Of a DNA stretch of 15,269 nucleotides, positions 1 to 7,468 are shown piece by piece. Below the pieces are notes generated by a model that searched no databases, was not told where the DNA came from, and was given only the letters and a program-made list of their open reading frames with translations. Numbering within the stretch: the first letter of the stretch is position 1; each line of letters starts with the position of its first letter. The translations under genes were made by a program, and so were the position numbers. The DNA is from Candidatus Faecousia faecipullorum. GTDB taxonomy: Bacteria > Bacillota > Clostridia > Oscillospirales > Oscillospiraceae. The stretch is taken from assembly GCA_018710805.1 (NCBI GenBank), contig DVJG01000046.1, positions 1-15,269 of the forward strand. Reading direction: 5' to 3'.

Positions 1-346
1 GCCAGACGCAGGTCTGTAGACGAAGCGTTCTCATCGTGGAGAATCCTGTCGGCTCTTTGGATGGAGGCCTCGGCACGCTGCACGTCGATGGCATCGGACC
101 ACTCGAAGGTGGTGGGAACCAAAGTTACCTCGCCGTTTTTTACACTGAGCATTCCGCCGATACAGGCAGCGGTGCGGCGCTTGCCGTCAGCGACGACAAT
201 GGCAAGGCCCATGCCAAGAGCTGCCACGTAGTCCATGTGCCGGGCCAGAATTGTGGCGTCGCCGCCGGTGGTCCGTACCATGAGGGACTCTGCAGGCCCG
301 TCAAAAACAACACCATCCGGGGTGACGATTTTCAGAGGGAAGGGCG

Positions 347-350
<4 letters not shown>
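1..350 (-). CDS. atpC: ATP synthase epsilon subunit (3' end outside window)
   Basis: Epsilon subunit of the F1 central stalk, which couples rotation to catalysis and can inhibit ATP hydrolysis. The frame starts at ATG 350-348 and reads MTPFPLKIVTPDGVVFDGPA, the typical N-terminal beta-sandwich opening. It continues for 116 codons to the window edge, so some 15-25 C-terminal residues are probably missing. The segment GGDATILARHMDYVAALGMG corresponds to the family's GDIGILPGHAPLLA region, with the usual GH replaced by RH. The ending RAEASIQRADRILHDENA is the start of the C-terminal helical hairpin. The start codon overlaps the atpD stop (ATGA, 350-347), implying translational coupling. It is the last visible gene of the ATP synthase operon. 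Identification is firm from sequence and position. Confidence 0.93.
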
Positions 351-1747
<1,397 letters not shown>

Positions 1748-1790
1748 TTTTTTATTCATCTCCTTAAGATAGAGTGGAGAAATGGGGAAA

Positions 1791-2639
1791 TCAGGAGCCA
1801 GCCACGATCTCGGTGATCTCCTGGGTAATGGCTGCCTGACGGGCGCGGTTGAACTTGAGGCTCAGATCAGCAATCATGTCCTCAGCATTTTGGGTCGCAT
1901 TGTCCATGGCAGAACGCCGGGCTGCCTGTTCGGCGGCCAGGCTTTCGCTGAGGGCGCCGTAGAGAATACCGCCAAGGTACTCAGGGACAATGGCGGCAAA
2001 AACCTCTTCGCAGTCGCCTTCATAGAGGGTATCACAGCGGTAAGGCTGTTTCTCCTGGGAAAGTTGCAGGGACTGCAGGGGCAGGAGCGCCTTTGTCTCA
2101 GGAACCTGAGAAAGTACCGAGACAAAATTGGTGTATGCCACGCGAATCTCGCCGATTTCCCCGCTGAGATAGCGGGCGCACAAAGTTTTTGCCATAGAGA
2201 AGCAGTCACCGATGTCTACCTCTGCGGCCTCGGCGTAGGCTGCCGTAAGAACAGGTACGTTCCGGGACTTGAAGAAGTCCAAAGCCTTCTTGCCGATGGG
2301 CAGAACCATGGCATCTTTGCCTTCCAGTTCGGACTGGACCAGCTTCAGGATGTTGCTGTTGTATCCGCCGGCCAGGCCTCGGTCGCCGGCAATGACGATG
2401 AAAAGGGATTTACCCGAGGGATTTCCCTGAATGTAAGGAGAGGAAAAATCCCGGTTGTCTCTTACGATCTTGCAGATGGTGTCGTAGAGGATGCCAAAAT
2501 AGGGACGGGAGTTCTCGACCCGGGCCTGGGCCCGGCGAAGTTTGGATGCGGCCACCATCTCCATTGCCTTGGTGATCTGCTTGGTGCTCTCCATGCTTCG
2601 GATGCGGGTCTTGATCTCCTTTGTGGAAACGCCAGCCAT
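1791..2639 (-). CDS. atpG: ATP synthase gamma subunit
   Basis: Gamma subunit, the rotating central shaft inside the alpha3beta3 ring. The protein has 282 residues, a normal length. The N-terminal helix KTRIRSMESTKQITKAMEMV and the following ASKLRRAQ are highly conserved in the family. So is the C-terminal helix MDNATQNAEDMI...KFNRARQAAITQEITEIV, where the two ends form the antiparallel coiled coil. The central domain contains VIAGDRGLAGGYNSN. ATG 2639 is preceded by GGAGG with 7 nt spacing. The gene begins 12 nt after the atpA stop and is followed by atpD after a short gap. Confidence 0.96.
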   Translation of the reverse strand: MAGVSTKEIKTRIRSMESTKQITKAMEMVAASKLRRAQARVENSRPYFGILYDTICKIVRDNRDFSSPYIQGNPSGKSLFIVIAGDRGLAGGYNSNILKLVQSELEGKDAMVLPIGKKALDFFKSRNVPVLTAAYAEAAEVDIGDCFSMAKTLCARYLSGEIGEIRVAYTNFVSVLSQVPETKALLPLQSLQLSQEKQPYRCDTLYEGDCEEVFAAIVPEYLGGILYGALSESLAAEQAARRSAMDNATQNAEDMIADLSLKFNRARQAAITQEITEIVAGS

Positions 2640-2651
2640 CTATTCGCCTCC

Positions 2652-4160
2652 TTACGCGGTGAACTGAGCGGTCAGCTCGTCCAGAGCGGCTTTCAGCTCG
2701 GCTTCGGTGTCGCTTTCCAGCTTGCCCGTGCTGCGGATGGCCTCCAGAACGGCGGGATGGTAGTTGTCCATATACTCTTCCAGCCGCTTCTCGAATTCCG
2801 GCACCTGGGAAACAGGGAGCTTTGTCAAATATCCGTGGGTTACGGCATAGATGATGCAAACCTGCTGGGCCACTTCCTTGGGGGAGTTGTTCTTCTGCTT
2901 AAGCACTGCCACAATGCGCTCGCCCAGGGCCAGTCTTGCCTTGGTGTCGGCGTCCAGGTCGGAACCGAACTGAGCGAAGGACTGCAGTTCCCGGTACTGG
3001 GAGTACAGAAGCTTCAGAGAGCCGGCAACCTTTTTCATGGCCTTGATCTGTGCGTCGCCGCCAACACGGCTGACGGAGATACCGGGGTTCACGGCGGGCA
3101 TAACGCCGGAGTTGAAGAGCTCGGATTCCAGGAAGATCTGGCCGTCGGTAATGGAAATGACGTTGGTGGGAATATAGGCGGACACGTCGCCGGCCTGGGT
3201 CTCAATGATGGGCAGGGCGGTCAAAGAGCCGCCGCCGAGCTCCGGGGACAGCTGGGCTGCACGCTCCAAAAGACGGGAATGGAGATAGAACACGTCGCCG
3301 GGGTAGGCTTCCCGTCCGGGGGGACGGCGAATGAGCAGAGAAATGGCACGGTAGGCAACGGCGTGTTTACTCAGGTCGTCGTAGATGACCAGCACGTCCT
3401 TTCCCTGGTGCATGAAGTGCTCGCCCATGGCGCAGCCTGCGTAGGGGGCAATGTACTGCATGGGCGCCAGCTCGGAAGCGGTTGCGGAAACCACGATGGT
3501 GTAGTCCATAGCCCCGCCGGCAGTGAGGTTTTCCACCACCTGGGCAACGGTAGAGCGCTTCTGTCCGATGGCAACGTAGATGCAAATGACGTTCTTGCCC
3601 TTCTGGTTCAGAATGGTGTCGGTGGCAATGGTGGTCTTGCCGGTCTGACGGTCGCCGATGATGAGCTCACGCTGACCCCGGCCAATGGGGATCATGGAGT
3701 CAATGGCTTTGATGCCGGTCTGCAGAGGCACGGAGACGTGCTTTCTCTCAATGATGCCGGGGGCAGGGCTTTCAATGGGCCGATAGGCTTCGGCCTCAAC
3801 GGCACCCTTGCCGTCAATGGGTTCACCAAGGGCATTGACCACGCGGCCGATGAGTCCCTGGCCCACGGGTACGGACACGACCTTGCCGGTGCGCTTCACC
3901 GTGTCGCCTTCCTTGATGCCCTGGTCGGAGCCCAGGATAACGATGGATACGGTGTCCTCTTCCAGGTTCTGTGCCATGCCGTAGGAGCCGTCGGGGAATT
4001 CCACCAGCTCGCCTGCCATGCACTTTTCCAGGCCAGAGGCCTTGGCGATGCCGTCGCCCACCAGAATGACCACACCGGTCTCGCTGACCTCGATTTTATT
4101 TTCGTAGTTTTTAATTTGTTCGCGGATAATTTTGGTAATTTCTTCGGGTTTTAATTCCAT
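2652..4160 (-). CDS. atpA: ATP synthase alpha subunit
   Basis: Alpha subunit of F1, 502 residues, carrying the non-catalytic nucleotide sites and the arginine finger. It opens MELKPEEITKIIREQIKNYE. The P-loop GDRQTGKT is at residues 169-176 (Lys175), followed by the conserved VICIYVAIGQKRSTVAQVVE. The arginine-finger region NPGISVSRVGGDAQIKAMK is intact. The start is ATG 4160, with GGGAG 3 nt upstream. An in-frame upstream TTG (4187) would add nine non-conserved residues and has no ribosome-binding site. It follows atpH after 42 nt containing a small hairpin and is 12 nt ahead of atpG. Confidence 0.97.
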   Translation of the reverse strand: MELKPEEITKIIREQIKNYENKIEVSETGVVILVGDGIAKASGLEKCMAGELVEFPDGSYGMAQNLEEDTVSIVILGSDQGIKEGDTVKRTGKVVSVPVGQGLIGRVVNALGEPIDGKGAVEAEAYRPIESPAPGIIERKHVSVPLQTGIKAIDSMIPIGRGQRELIIGDRQTGKTTIATDTILNQKGKNVICIYVAIGQKRSTVAQVVENLTAGGAMDYTIVVSATASELAPMQYIAPYAGCAMGEHFMHQGKDVLVIYDDLSKHAVAYRAISLLIRRPPGREAYPGDVFYLHSRLLERAAQLSPELGGGSLTALPIIETQAGDVSAYIPTNVISITDGQIFLESELFNSGVMPAVNPGISVSRVGGDAQIKAMKKVAGSLKLLYSQYRELQSFAQFGSDLDADTKARLALGERIVAVLKQKNNSPKEVAQQVCIIYAVTHGYLTKLPVSQVPEFEKRLEEYMDNYHPAVLEAIRSTGKLESDTEAELKAALDELTAQFTA

Positions 4161-4179
4161 ATACTCCCTGCTTTCTTGC

Positions 4180-4202
4180 GGTCCCAAAAGGGGCTGGGGA
4201 CC
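4180..4202 (-). other. Hairpin between atpH and atpA
   Basis: A perfect 6-bp inverted repeat, GGTCCC/GGGACC, with an 11-nt loop. It begins directly after the atpH stop codon on the transcribed strand and ends about 20 nt before the atpA start. It has no T-tract, so it is not an intrinsic terminator. A role in mRNA processing or in setting alpha above delta is an inference from its position. Confidence 0.4.
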
Positions 4203-4742
4203 TTAGAGTATGGTCTTGCGCAAAGTTTCCCGGATGGCGTTCATCCGGTGGGAAAGGGTGTCGTCCAGGCACTGACCGTCATAATCCAGACGGATGCCGC
4301 CAAGGACAGCCTGGTCAACCCGGGTCAGAAGATGAATGTTCTTCCCGGTGATTTTCTGGAGTCTTTCCACCAGCTTTGCCTTCTGGCTGGGATTGAGCTC
4401 CACTGCGGACACAGCGGTGACGCTGAGAATGCCGTGGTCCTGGTTGTAGCGGTCAAAGTAGGCGTCGCAGCATCCGGAGAATTGGCGGATGTAACCCTTC
4501 TCCGTGAGAATTTTCAGGAAGTTCAGCACATAGGGGTGCAGCTTCCCGCGGAAACTCTCGTTTAAAATGTCGCACCGCTGGGCCTTGGGCAGGCTGGGGG
4601 AGGACAGGAGCTTCAGATAATCCGGTGCCTCCCGAAAACACTGCTGCAGCGTGGAAAGCTCCTCTCGGATGGCATCGGACAGATTCTCATCCCTGCAAAG
4701 CTCATACAGGGCGCCGCCGTAAACGTTTGCCACTTCTGTCAT
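4203..4742 (-). CDS. atpH: ATP synthase delta subunit
   Basis: Delta (OSCP-like) subunit of the peripheral stalk, joining the b-subunit dimer to the top of alpha3beta3. The protein has 179 residues, the usual length. The N-terminal helical domain starts MTEVANVYGGALYELCRDEN, comparable to the family's A.RYA.ALFELA. The C-terminal part has the signature LNPSQKAKLVERLQKITGKN followed by DQAVLGGIRLDYDGQCLDDT, close to the family consensus for the last strand and helix. ATG 4742 overlaps the atpF stop (ATGA), suggesting coupled translation of the two peripheral-stalk proteins. Confidence 0.94.
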   Translation of the reverse strand: MTEVANVYGGALYELCRDENLSDAIREELSTLQQCFREAPDYLKLLSSPSLPKAQRCDILNESFRGKLHPYVLNFLKILTEKGYIRQFSGCCDAYFDRYNQDHGILSVTAVSAVELNPSQKAKLVERLQKITGKNIHLLTRVDQAVLGGIRLDYDGQCLDDTLSHRMNAIRETLRKTIL

Positions 4743-5248
4743 AGGCTCTCACCCAGTTCGTTCAGGAATTTGTCGATCATGGCTTCCTGGTCAGCGCCAT
4801 TCAGCTCCCGCTCCACGACCTTTCCGGCAATGGCCATAGCCAGGCCGGAGATTTCGTTTTTCGCATCGTTGATGGCTTTTTTCTTTTCCATCTCAATGTC
4901 AGAGGCGGCTTTGTTCCGAAGCTGCGCCGCCTGCTGCTGGGCCTGGCGAAGGATTTCCTCGCTGCGGGCCGCGGCGGTTTTTTGAGCGGAAGAAAGAAGG
5001 GCGTCAGCCTTCATTTTGGCAGAGAGCATATTCTCCTCGTAGGTCCGCTTGATGGCGGCGGCCTCAGCCTTAGCCTGCTCTGCATCGGTCAGCTGCTTGT
5101 CGGCGGCCTCCCGGCGGGCATCCAGGACGGCCTTGACCTTGTCCAGGAAGAAATGCTTGAAGACCAGCATCTGGATGAACAGATTGCAAATGGCCGCAAT
5201 GAGGGTGACTGGGTTTACCGTCACAAGGGACTGGTAAATGGTATCCAA
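4739..5248 (-). CDS. atpF: ATP synthase b subunit
   Basis: Subunit b of Fo, the membrane-anchored dimeric peripheral stalk. The 169 residues comprise one N-terminal transmembrane helix (about residues 12-35, including LIAAICNLFIQMLVFKHFFL) and then a long charged coiled coil. The coil is rich in Ala, Glu and Lys, with repeated EQAKAEAAA-like heptads, and ends near the C-terminus in GKVVERELNGADQEAMIDKF. The start is a TTG at 5248, since no ATG occurs before residue 27. It is supported by AAGGAGG 8 nt upstream and by the correct family N-terminus. A hairpin stands immediately before this ribosome-binding site. The gene overlaps atpH by 4 nt. Confidence 0.94.
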   Translation of the reverse strand: MDTIYQSLVTVNPVTLIAAICNLFIQMLVFKHFFLDKVKAVLDARREAADKQLTDAEQAKAEAAAIKRTYEENMLSAKMKADALLSSAQKTAAARSEEILRQAQQQAAQLRNKAASDIEMEKKKAINDAKNEISGLAMAIAGKVVERELNGADQEAMIDKFLNELGESL

Positions 5249-5263
5249 TTAGGTTGCCTCCTT

Positions 5264-5284
5264 CCGGCGAAAAGATTTTGCCGG
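5264..5284 (-). other. Hairpin between atpE and atpF
   Basis: The inverted repeat CCGGC (5264-5268) / GCCGG (5280-5284) extends inward by A-T pairs with one bulged base. On the mRNA it lies 3 nt after the atpE stop and ends one or two bases before the AAGGAGG of atpF. It could stabilise the atpE message upstream or limit initiation at the TTG start of atpF. That role is an inference, and no terminator T-tract is present. Confidence 0.5.
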
Positions 5285-5287
5285 GAT

Positions 5288-5560
5288 TTAGCCCAGATAG
5301 TTCATGAACATACCGGGGGCCACGAAGATGAGCAGAAGGCCCGTAACGAAGCCGTAAATACCGGTGGTTTCGGACAGAGCGATGCCCAGAATCATGGTGC
5401 TGGTGACGTCACCCTTGCACTCGGGGTTGCGGCCGATGACTTCACAGGCCCGGGCGGCACAGTTACCTTCACCGATACCAGGGCCAATACCTGCGATCAG
5501 AGCCAGACCTGCACCAATGCCGCAGCCAGCCAGAGCAATGCCTTTTGCCAGAAGTTCCAT
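5288..5560 (-). CDS. atpE: ATP synthase c subunit, predicted Na+-binding rotor
   Basis: Subunit c, the two-helix hairpin that oligomerises into the Fo rotor ring. The 90 residues form helix 1 (about 5-43, glycine-rich, GIGAGLALIAGIGPGIGEG), a polar loop with the conserved RNPE (44-47), and helix 2 (about 51-86). The ion site has Glu31 in helix 1 and the essential carboxylate Glu64 in LSETTGIY, with Thr65, Thr66 and Tyr69. Offset by one, these match the Ilyobacter/Fusobacterium positions 32, 65, 66, 67 and 70. This pattern is known from Na+-coupled rings, and Glu instead of Gln at the helix-1 position is the two-carboxylate variant. ATG 5560 has a textbook GGAGG at 7 nt, in line with the high copy number needed. 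Confidence 0.97.
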   Translation of the reverse strand: MELLAKGIALAGCGIGAGLALIAGIGPGIGEGNCAARACEVIGRNPECKGDVTSTMILGIALSETTGIYGFVTGLLLIFVAPGMFMNYLG

Positions 5561-5614
5561 AAAATTTCCTCCTAAAATGTGAAAGTTCTAATGTATTCAA
5601 ATGGCCTTTGGAGA

Positions 5615-6496
5615 TCAATCTCCGGCGGCCTGTTTGATGAAGAGAGTGGTGAGCGTACAGAAAATGAAAGCCTGGATACAGCCGCCGAACCAGTCAAAAT
5701 ACAAGCTGGGAATGGCGGGGAGGCCAATGGTGAGCCATGGGTAGCTGGCGCCCAGATTGGTCAGCACGGCGAGAACACCAAGCACTGCCAGAATGATACC
5801 CAAAATGAAGGGAAATTTCTTCTTCCAGAGCTTTTTTCCTGCGAAAATCAGGGCAGCGCCAATGAGAACCATTACAATTGCCACCACCAGATTCTTTCCC
5901 AGCAGGGTAAAGAGGGCTTTGCTGGCAGCAGTTAGAGAGGCGTAAATGAGTGCGCTGATAACGGTACCGGAGAGAATGTTGCCGAAGTGACGGCAGGCCA
6001 TGGACACAGGGGTGAAGCATTCGCTCATGACGTTGATGGGAGCCATGATGAAAATGGGGTCCAGAAAGCCATTCAAATAAGAGCCGATGCCCGAGGCCTT
6101 GATTTTGTGGTAGGTGATGAGAACGAATACCACCAATGCCCAGGCAAGTTCCGTCATAAGGTCAGCCGTGGGGCTCCAGATGCCCAGAAGACTGATAAGG
6201 TTTGACACCACGCTGGTGGCGAAGATGGCACCGATGAGGGGAATATAGTGGTCAAAATTCGTGCCCATGTTTCCCCGGACGAAATTGACCAGAGAGGTGT
6301 AGAGCATCTCCGCCACGGCCTGCTTCCGGGAAATGCCCGAGACCTTGAGGCCCGAGCCCAGCCAGATGAGAAGGGCAGAGAGAATCACCACAACGAGACA
6401 GCTTACAAGGAGGGTCTGGGTGATCTGTACCGTGCCGAAAAGTGGCACATCCGTGAAAGTGGCAAGAATTCTTGCACCATTGATTTCGACTTCCAT
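5615..6496 (-). CDS. atpB: ATP synthase a subunit
   Basis: Subunit a of Fo, the membrane stator that carries the ion half-channels beside the c ring. The 293 residues form five or six hydrophobic segments. The conserved GIWSPTADLMTELAWALVVF is at about 105-124. The essential arginine is Arg169 in SMACRHFGNILSG, where most homologues read R-L-F-G-N. The C-terminal channel helices end in YFDWFGGCIQAFIFCTLTTL, the usual YFDLF.G..QAFIF block. ATG 6496 is preceded by AGGTG at 5 nt. It follows atpI after 18 nt and is separated from atpE by an AT-rich 54-nt gap that contains the strong atpE ribosome-binding site. Confidence 0.96.
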   Translation of the reverse strand: MEVEINGARILATFTDVPLFGTVQITQTLLVSCLVVVILSALLIWLGSGLKVSGISRKQAVAEMLYTSLVNFVRGNMGTNFDHYIPLIGAIFATSVVSNLISLLGIWSPTADLMTELAWALVVFVLITYHKIKASGIGSYLNGFLDPIFIMAPINVMSECFTPVSMACRHFGNILSGTVISALIYASLTAASKALFTLLGKNLVVAIVMVLIGAALIFAGKKLWKKKFPFILGIILAVLGVLAVLTNLGASYPWLTIGLPAIPSLYFDWFGGCIQAFIFCTLTTLFIKQAAGD

Positions 6497-6514
6497 GATA
6501 ACACCTCTTTATTC

Positions 6515-6991
6515 TTACACTTCAAAGGTTTCCAGCGTATCGTTGCCGTCGGTATCCTCGGGCTTTTTTCCCGGGGCAGGGGCGCTTTCGTTGATGAGTT
6601 TTCCCCGGGACTGCAGGAAGAAAATCACCACGTTAGGGAAGAGAACCGGCGCGGCGCATGCAACGAAATGAATCTGGGGAATGAGAAAGGCCGCCACCAC
6701 CCACACAGCCTGCAGAAGAAGCCGCAGGTTGTAGCTCAGCTGGAAGGCTTTTTTCATCTTCCGTTTGTTGTCGATATTCACGGCGCTCTGCACCGTCAGA
6801 CACAGAATGGTAAAATTCCCCACGGCTACCACAGAGCCGCAGAGGGCGCCCAGTAAAATGCGCCCCAGGGAAAAGGTCCCCACACCTACCAAACTCAGCA
6901 GGAAGAGGGCGGCGATGAGAATGACATCGCAAACCAGGGTGCCCAGGGCGATTCGGGAAATTTCTTTGCGGGAAGCGGACTGTAATTTCAT
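6515..6991 (-). CDS. atpI: ATP synthase subunit I family protein (four-helix membrane protein)
   Basis: A predicted four-helix membrane protein of 158 residues encoded between atpZ and atpB, the classical position of atpI. Hydrophobic segments lie at about 14-38, 45-66, 85-103 and 107-127. The LLGALCGSVVAVGNFTILCL segment and the late LFPNVVIFFLQ fit the ATP-synt_I family. AtpI proteins help assemble the c ring, notably in sodium-type enzymes; this is family knowledge, not shown here. The C-terminal 30 residues are polar and acidic. ATG 6991 is chosen because GAGGTC lies 5 nt upstream. An in-frame ATG at 7021 lacks a ribosome-binding site and would overlap atpZ. The similarity is modest, but context makes the call likely. 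Confidence 0.8.
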   Translation of the reverse strand: MKLQSASRKEISRIALGTLVCDVILIAALFLLSLVGVGTFSLGRILLGALCGSVVAVGNFTILCLTVQSAVNIDNKRKMKKAFQLSYNLRLLLQAVWVVAAFLIPQIHFVACAAPVLFPNVVIFFLQSRGKLINESAPAPGKKPEDTDGNDTLETFEV

Positions 6992-7007
6992 AAAAAGACC
7001 TCGTTTA

Positions 7008-7265
7008 TCAGGTATGGTCATTGAAGGATACGGACCGATCCTTCGGGGGACTCAATTCGTCGGCGGCTTTTTTCAGGGATTTCCAGCAGGCCTTTGTGGT
7101 TTGGATAGAGGTGAGGACGCCGAGAATGCCAAGGACCCATATGACCCAAAGCCCCCATGAGAATTTCGCATGGAGCCAAGCCCCAAGCATGAGAAACAGC
7201 AGAGTCGGGAAAATGGCGGAAAAGCCAAATTGCCCCACCCAGAGGATGAGATTTAGTAGCTTCAT
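7008..7265 (-). CDS. atpZ: AtpZ/AtpI-type small membrane protein
   Basis: A small protein of 85 residues, the first gene of the ATP synthase operon. It has two hydrophobic helices (about 3-27 and 36-55) separated by a short turn, and a basic, polar tail with KACWKSLKKAADELSPPKD. Size, topology and place fit AtpZ-like proteins (PF09527), which in Bacillus relatives have been linked to Mg2+ or Ca2+ supply and ATP synthase assembly. ATG 7265 has GGAGG only 4 nt upstream. The frame stays open further upstream, but that stretch is AT-rich, contains the promoter and reads as non-conserved sequence. Family assignment rests mainly on position and topology. Confidence 0.72.
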   Translation of the reverse strand: MKLLNLILWVGQFGFSAIFPTLLFLMLGAWLHAKFSWGLWVIWVLGILGVLTSIQTTKACWKSLKKAADELSPPKDRSVSFNDHT

Positions 7266-7304
7266 TTGTCCTCCAAAGAGATAAAACAGATTATACCTCT
7301 TTTC

Positions 7305-7333
7305 ATTATATCTAAATTCTGTCAAATATTCAA
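7305..7333 (-). promoter_or_regulatory. Promoter of the ATP synthase operon
   Basis: On the minus strand, TTGAAT (7333-7328), a 17-nt spacer and a perfect TATAAT (7310-7305) form a sigma-A-type promoter about 40 nt upstream of atpZ. The predicted transcription start is near 7298. A second perfect TATAAT lies at 7295-7290 but has no good -35 at the right distance. A consensus TTGACA at 7325-7320 is inside the spacer, 9 nt from the first -10 and 24 nt from the second, so it fits neither. Confidence 0.7.
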
Positions 7334-7404
7334 GAAGAATTTGTGAACAATTTGAAATCCCCTTGTACAAAACCGAATAAACCGTAAAATTTCTCCGGGA
7401 CCTC

Positions 7405-7433
7405 TTCCCATTCCCGGCGGGATGATGTAAAAT
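7405..7433 (+). promoter_or_regulatory. Candidate promoter of recD2-comF-mreB
   Basis: TTCCCA (7405-7410), a 17-nt spacer and TAAAAT (7428-7433) resemble a weak sigma-A promoter. The -10 is 35 nt ahead of the recD2 start. Each hexamer deviates from consensus, so this is tentative. It would leave a short leader containing the AGGAGG at 7457-7462. Confidence 0.4.
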
Positions 7434-7468
7434 ATACCCTAAAAGAAGAAACGGAGAGGAGGCAGGTC

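Noticed and set aside
1782..4154. A 790-codon open frame on the plus strand opposite atpG and atpA
   Set aside because: It is the antisense shadow of two highly conserved ATP synthase genes in GC-rich DNA. Its translation is low-complexity Gly/His/Val-rich and matches no family I know.
4161..4187. Longer atpA beginning at an in-frame TTG (4187)
   Set aside because: The extra nine residues are not family-like and fall in the hairpin. ATG 4160 gives the conserved N-terminus and has GGGAG upstream.
7320..7325. Consensus TTGACA as the -35 of the ATP synthase promoter
   Set aside because: It is 9 nt from one TATAAT and 24 nt from the other, so neither spacing is workable for a sigma-A promoter.
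7266..7370. Longer atpZ beginning at 7370
   Set aside because: The extension would contain the operon's promoter. ATG 7265 has a GGAGG and gives the expected size.
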